10,011 nucleotides of DNA. Origin: Alphaproteobacteria bacterium (GTDB taxonomy: Bacteria > Pseudomonadota > Alphaproteobacteria > Sphingomonadales > Rhodothalassiaceae). This document shows positions 9,078-10,011 of the stretch, in pieces; positions within the stretch are counted from its first letter, which is position 1, and each line of letters opens with the position of its first letter. The DNA is taken from contig RFKS01000045.1 in assembly GCA_003694205.1 (NCBI GenBank), positions 1 through 10,011 of the forward strand, given 5' to 3'. The notes beneath the pieces are model-generated. The model had not been told where the DNA came from. It saw only the letters and a program-made list of their open reading frames with translations, and did not search any database. The position numbers were made by a program, and so were the translations under genes.

Positions 9078-9191
9078 ATGCAGAGACGCCATTTTGCCAC
9101 CCGTTTCGCACGCCTCGTCGCGCTCCTTTGGTTCTGCGCCTATGGCGGCACCATCGCGATAATGATCGCCATCGCGCTGCTTGCCCCCTGA
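9078..9191 (+). CDS. Small single-span membrane protein candidate upstream of ccmA
   Basis: A 37-codon ORF starting MQRRHFATRFARLVALLWFC. The first 12 residues are basic (R3, R4, R9, R12), followed by a hydrophobic stretch at about 13-36 ending LLAP, so the predicted form is one membrane helix with the N-terminus in the cytoplasm. GAGG lies five bases before the ATG. Third codon positions are mostly G or C, as in the neighbouring genes, which favours real coding. A longer in-frame version from 8838 would run through the acnA control region and is unlikely. It ends 56 bases before ccmA and may be co-transcribed with it. It is not the usual ccmD, which lies downstream of ccmC. I know of no named family for it, and it could be a chance ORF. 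Confidence 0.5.
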   Translation: MQRRHFATRFARLVALLWFCAYGGTIAIMIAIALLAP

Positions 9192-9247
9192 GCGAGACGC
9201 GTCTTGCCCCTTGCCAAGCCGGGGCTGCGGCTGCCAATGGTGGCCCC

Positions 9248-9901
9248 ATGACAGGGAATATGCAGCAGGGGCTTGTGGCGCACGATCTCGCCTGCGTCCG
9301 CGGTGGACAGCCCGTTTTCGAAGGGCTGTCCTTCAGCCTGCCGCCGGGCGAGCTCCTCATCGTCACCGGCCCCAATGGCAGCGGCAAGAGCAGCCTTCTG
9401 CGCCAGATCGCCGGTTTCCTCCCGCTGGCAGCAGGGCAGCTGTTCTGGCAGGGCGCACCGGCCGGGCCGGAGCGGGCCGAGGACCTCCATTATGTCGGCC
9501 ATGCGCTGGCGCTGAAGCCGGCGCTCGACGTCGGCGACAATCTCGCTTTCTGGGCCGCCTATCTGGATGCCGGTCGGGCCGATGTCGATGCTGCTCTCGC
9601 GGCCTTCGACCTCGCGGCGCTGAGGCATTTGCCGCTGCGATTCCTCTCCGCCGGGCAGCAGAAACGCGTCTCGCTCGCCCGGCTCTGCCTCGGATCGCGG
9701 CCACTGTGGCTCCTTGACGAGCCGACGGTGGCCATCGACGCTGCCTCCGAAAAGCGGCTCTATGGCCTGCTCAACGCCCATCTTGCGGCCGGCGGGATGG
9801 CAATCGTCGCGACCCATCATCGCCTCGACGTGGTGGGGCAGCGGCTCGATCTTGCCCCCCATGCCGCAAGGACGGCGTCCGGCGCCGGAGCTGCGTCGTG
9901 A
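9248..9901 (+). CDS. ccmA: Heme exporter ATP-binding protein CcmA
   Basis: A 217-residue ABC-type ATPase that works with the membrane proteins CcmB and CcmC in System I cytochrome c maturation, where ATP hydrolysis drives release of heme-loaded CcmE in the periplasm. Motifs in order: Walker A GPNGSGKS (41-48), the helical region with HYVGHALALKPALDVGDNLAFW (81-102), signature LSAGQQKRVSLARL (133-146), Walker B LWLLDEP (153-159) and the H-loop histidine at H190. The VRGGQPVFEGLSFSLPPGE opening is characteristic of CcmA. The start is uncertain: ATG at 9248 has only a weak GGTGG four bases upstream, and ATG at 9260 has AGGGA too close. Either gives a full domain. The stop overlaps the ccmB start by one base (TGATG), indicating translational coupling. 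Confidence 0.95.
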   Translation: MTGNMQQGLVAHDLACVRGGQPVFEGLSFSLPPGELLIVTGPNGSGKSSLLRQIAGFLPLAAGQLFWQGAPAGPERAEDLHYVGHALALKPALDVGDNLAFWAAYLDAGRADVDAALAAFDLAALRHLPLRFLSAGQQKRVSLARLCLGSRPLWLLDEPTVAIDAASEKRLYGLLNAHLAAGGMAIVATHHRLDVVGQRLDLAPHAARTASGAGAAS

Positions 9902-10011
9902 TGCGCGCCTTTTTCGCTCTCGTCGGCCGCGACATCCGGCTCGCCTACGCCCAGGGCGGTGCCGCGGGTCTTGTCCTTGCCTTCTATGCGGCGACGGTGA
10001 CGCTCTTTCCC
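9901..10011 (+). CDS. ccmB: Heme exporter permease CcmB, N-terminal part (partial at window edge)
   Basis: The first 37 codons of a gene that runs off the right edge. The product starts MRAFFALVGRDIRLAYAQGG and continues into a hydrophobic segment (AAGLVLAFYAATVTLFP). This matches the CcmB N-terminus as I know it: a cytoplasmic RDxRLA-type segment with a GG pair, then the first membrane helix. CcmB is the membrane partner of the CcmA ATPase. Its ATG overlaps the ccmA stop in TGATG, and GGAG lies 10 bases upstream within ccmA. The call rests on a short segment but is strongly supported by position. Confidence 0.9.
   Translation, partial: MRAFFALVGRDIRLAYAQGGAAGLVLAFYAATVTLFP

Noticed and set aside
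8838..9191. A 117-codon version of the small ORF starting at 8838
   Set aside because: It would read through the acnA leader and control region, has no good ribosome-binding site and gives an Arg-rich translation before residue 80; only the final 37 codons look coding.
9195..9204. Perfect 10-base palindrome AGACGCGTCT between the small ORF and ccmA
   Set aside because: Short, with no neighbouring element or T-run; too common by chance to call an operator or terminator.

Overview
The window is GC-rich (about two thirds by eye) and densely coded. It carries ordinary chromosomal genes in an order I remember from alphaproteobacteria: ribA, an OmpR-type response regulator, xthA, lolA, ftsK, then acnA diverging from the ccm cytochrome c maturation genes. 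RibA appears to have the long N-terminal region typical of that class, and the xthA and ccmA proteins look alphaproteobacterial. I cannot name the order or genus.

Left part (1-1290): the 5' end of a ribA-like gene runs leftward off the edge. It diverges from a complete response-regulator gene (592-1290) across a 116-base gap that contains an AT-centred palindrome. The regulator gene and xthA converge and overlap by four bases in a shared CTAG.

Middle part (1287-6050): four leftward genes in transcription order, ftsK (chromosome translocase, TTG start), lolA (lipoprotein carrier), a 198-residue protein I do not recognise, and xthA (AP endonuclease). A 231-base gap between lolA and the unknown gene holds three consecutive inverted repeats, so the run may be two transcription units (ftsK-lolA and unknown-xthA) rather than one.

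Right part (6133-10011): acnA (TCA-cycle aconitase) runs leftward. After a 254-base control region, the rightward strand carries a possible 37-residue membrane peptide, then ccmA and the first 37 codons of ccmB, which overlap by one base. The acnA-ccm gap holds a plausible acnA promoter, an imperfect inverted repeat and three near-identical copies of an 11-base word.

I see no rRNA, tRNA, insertion sequence, phage gene, CRISPR array, toxin-antitoxin pair or defence island. The most unusual items are small: the structured lolA-downstream gap, the repeated word between acnA and ccm, the 37-residue membrane ORF, the unknown gene, and a six-arginine tail on LolA. I found no clear novel multi-gene system.
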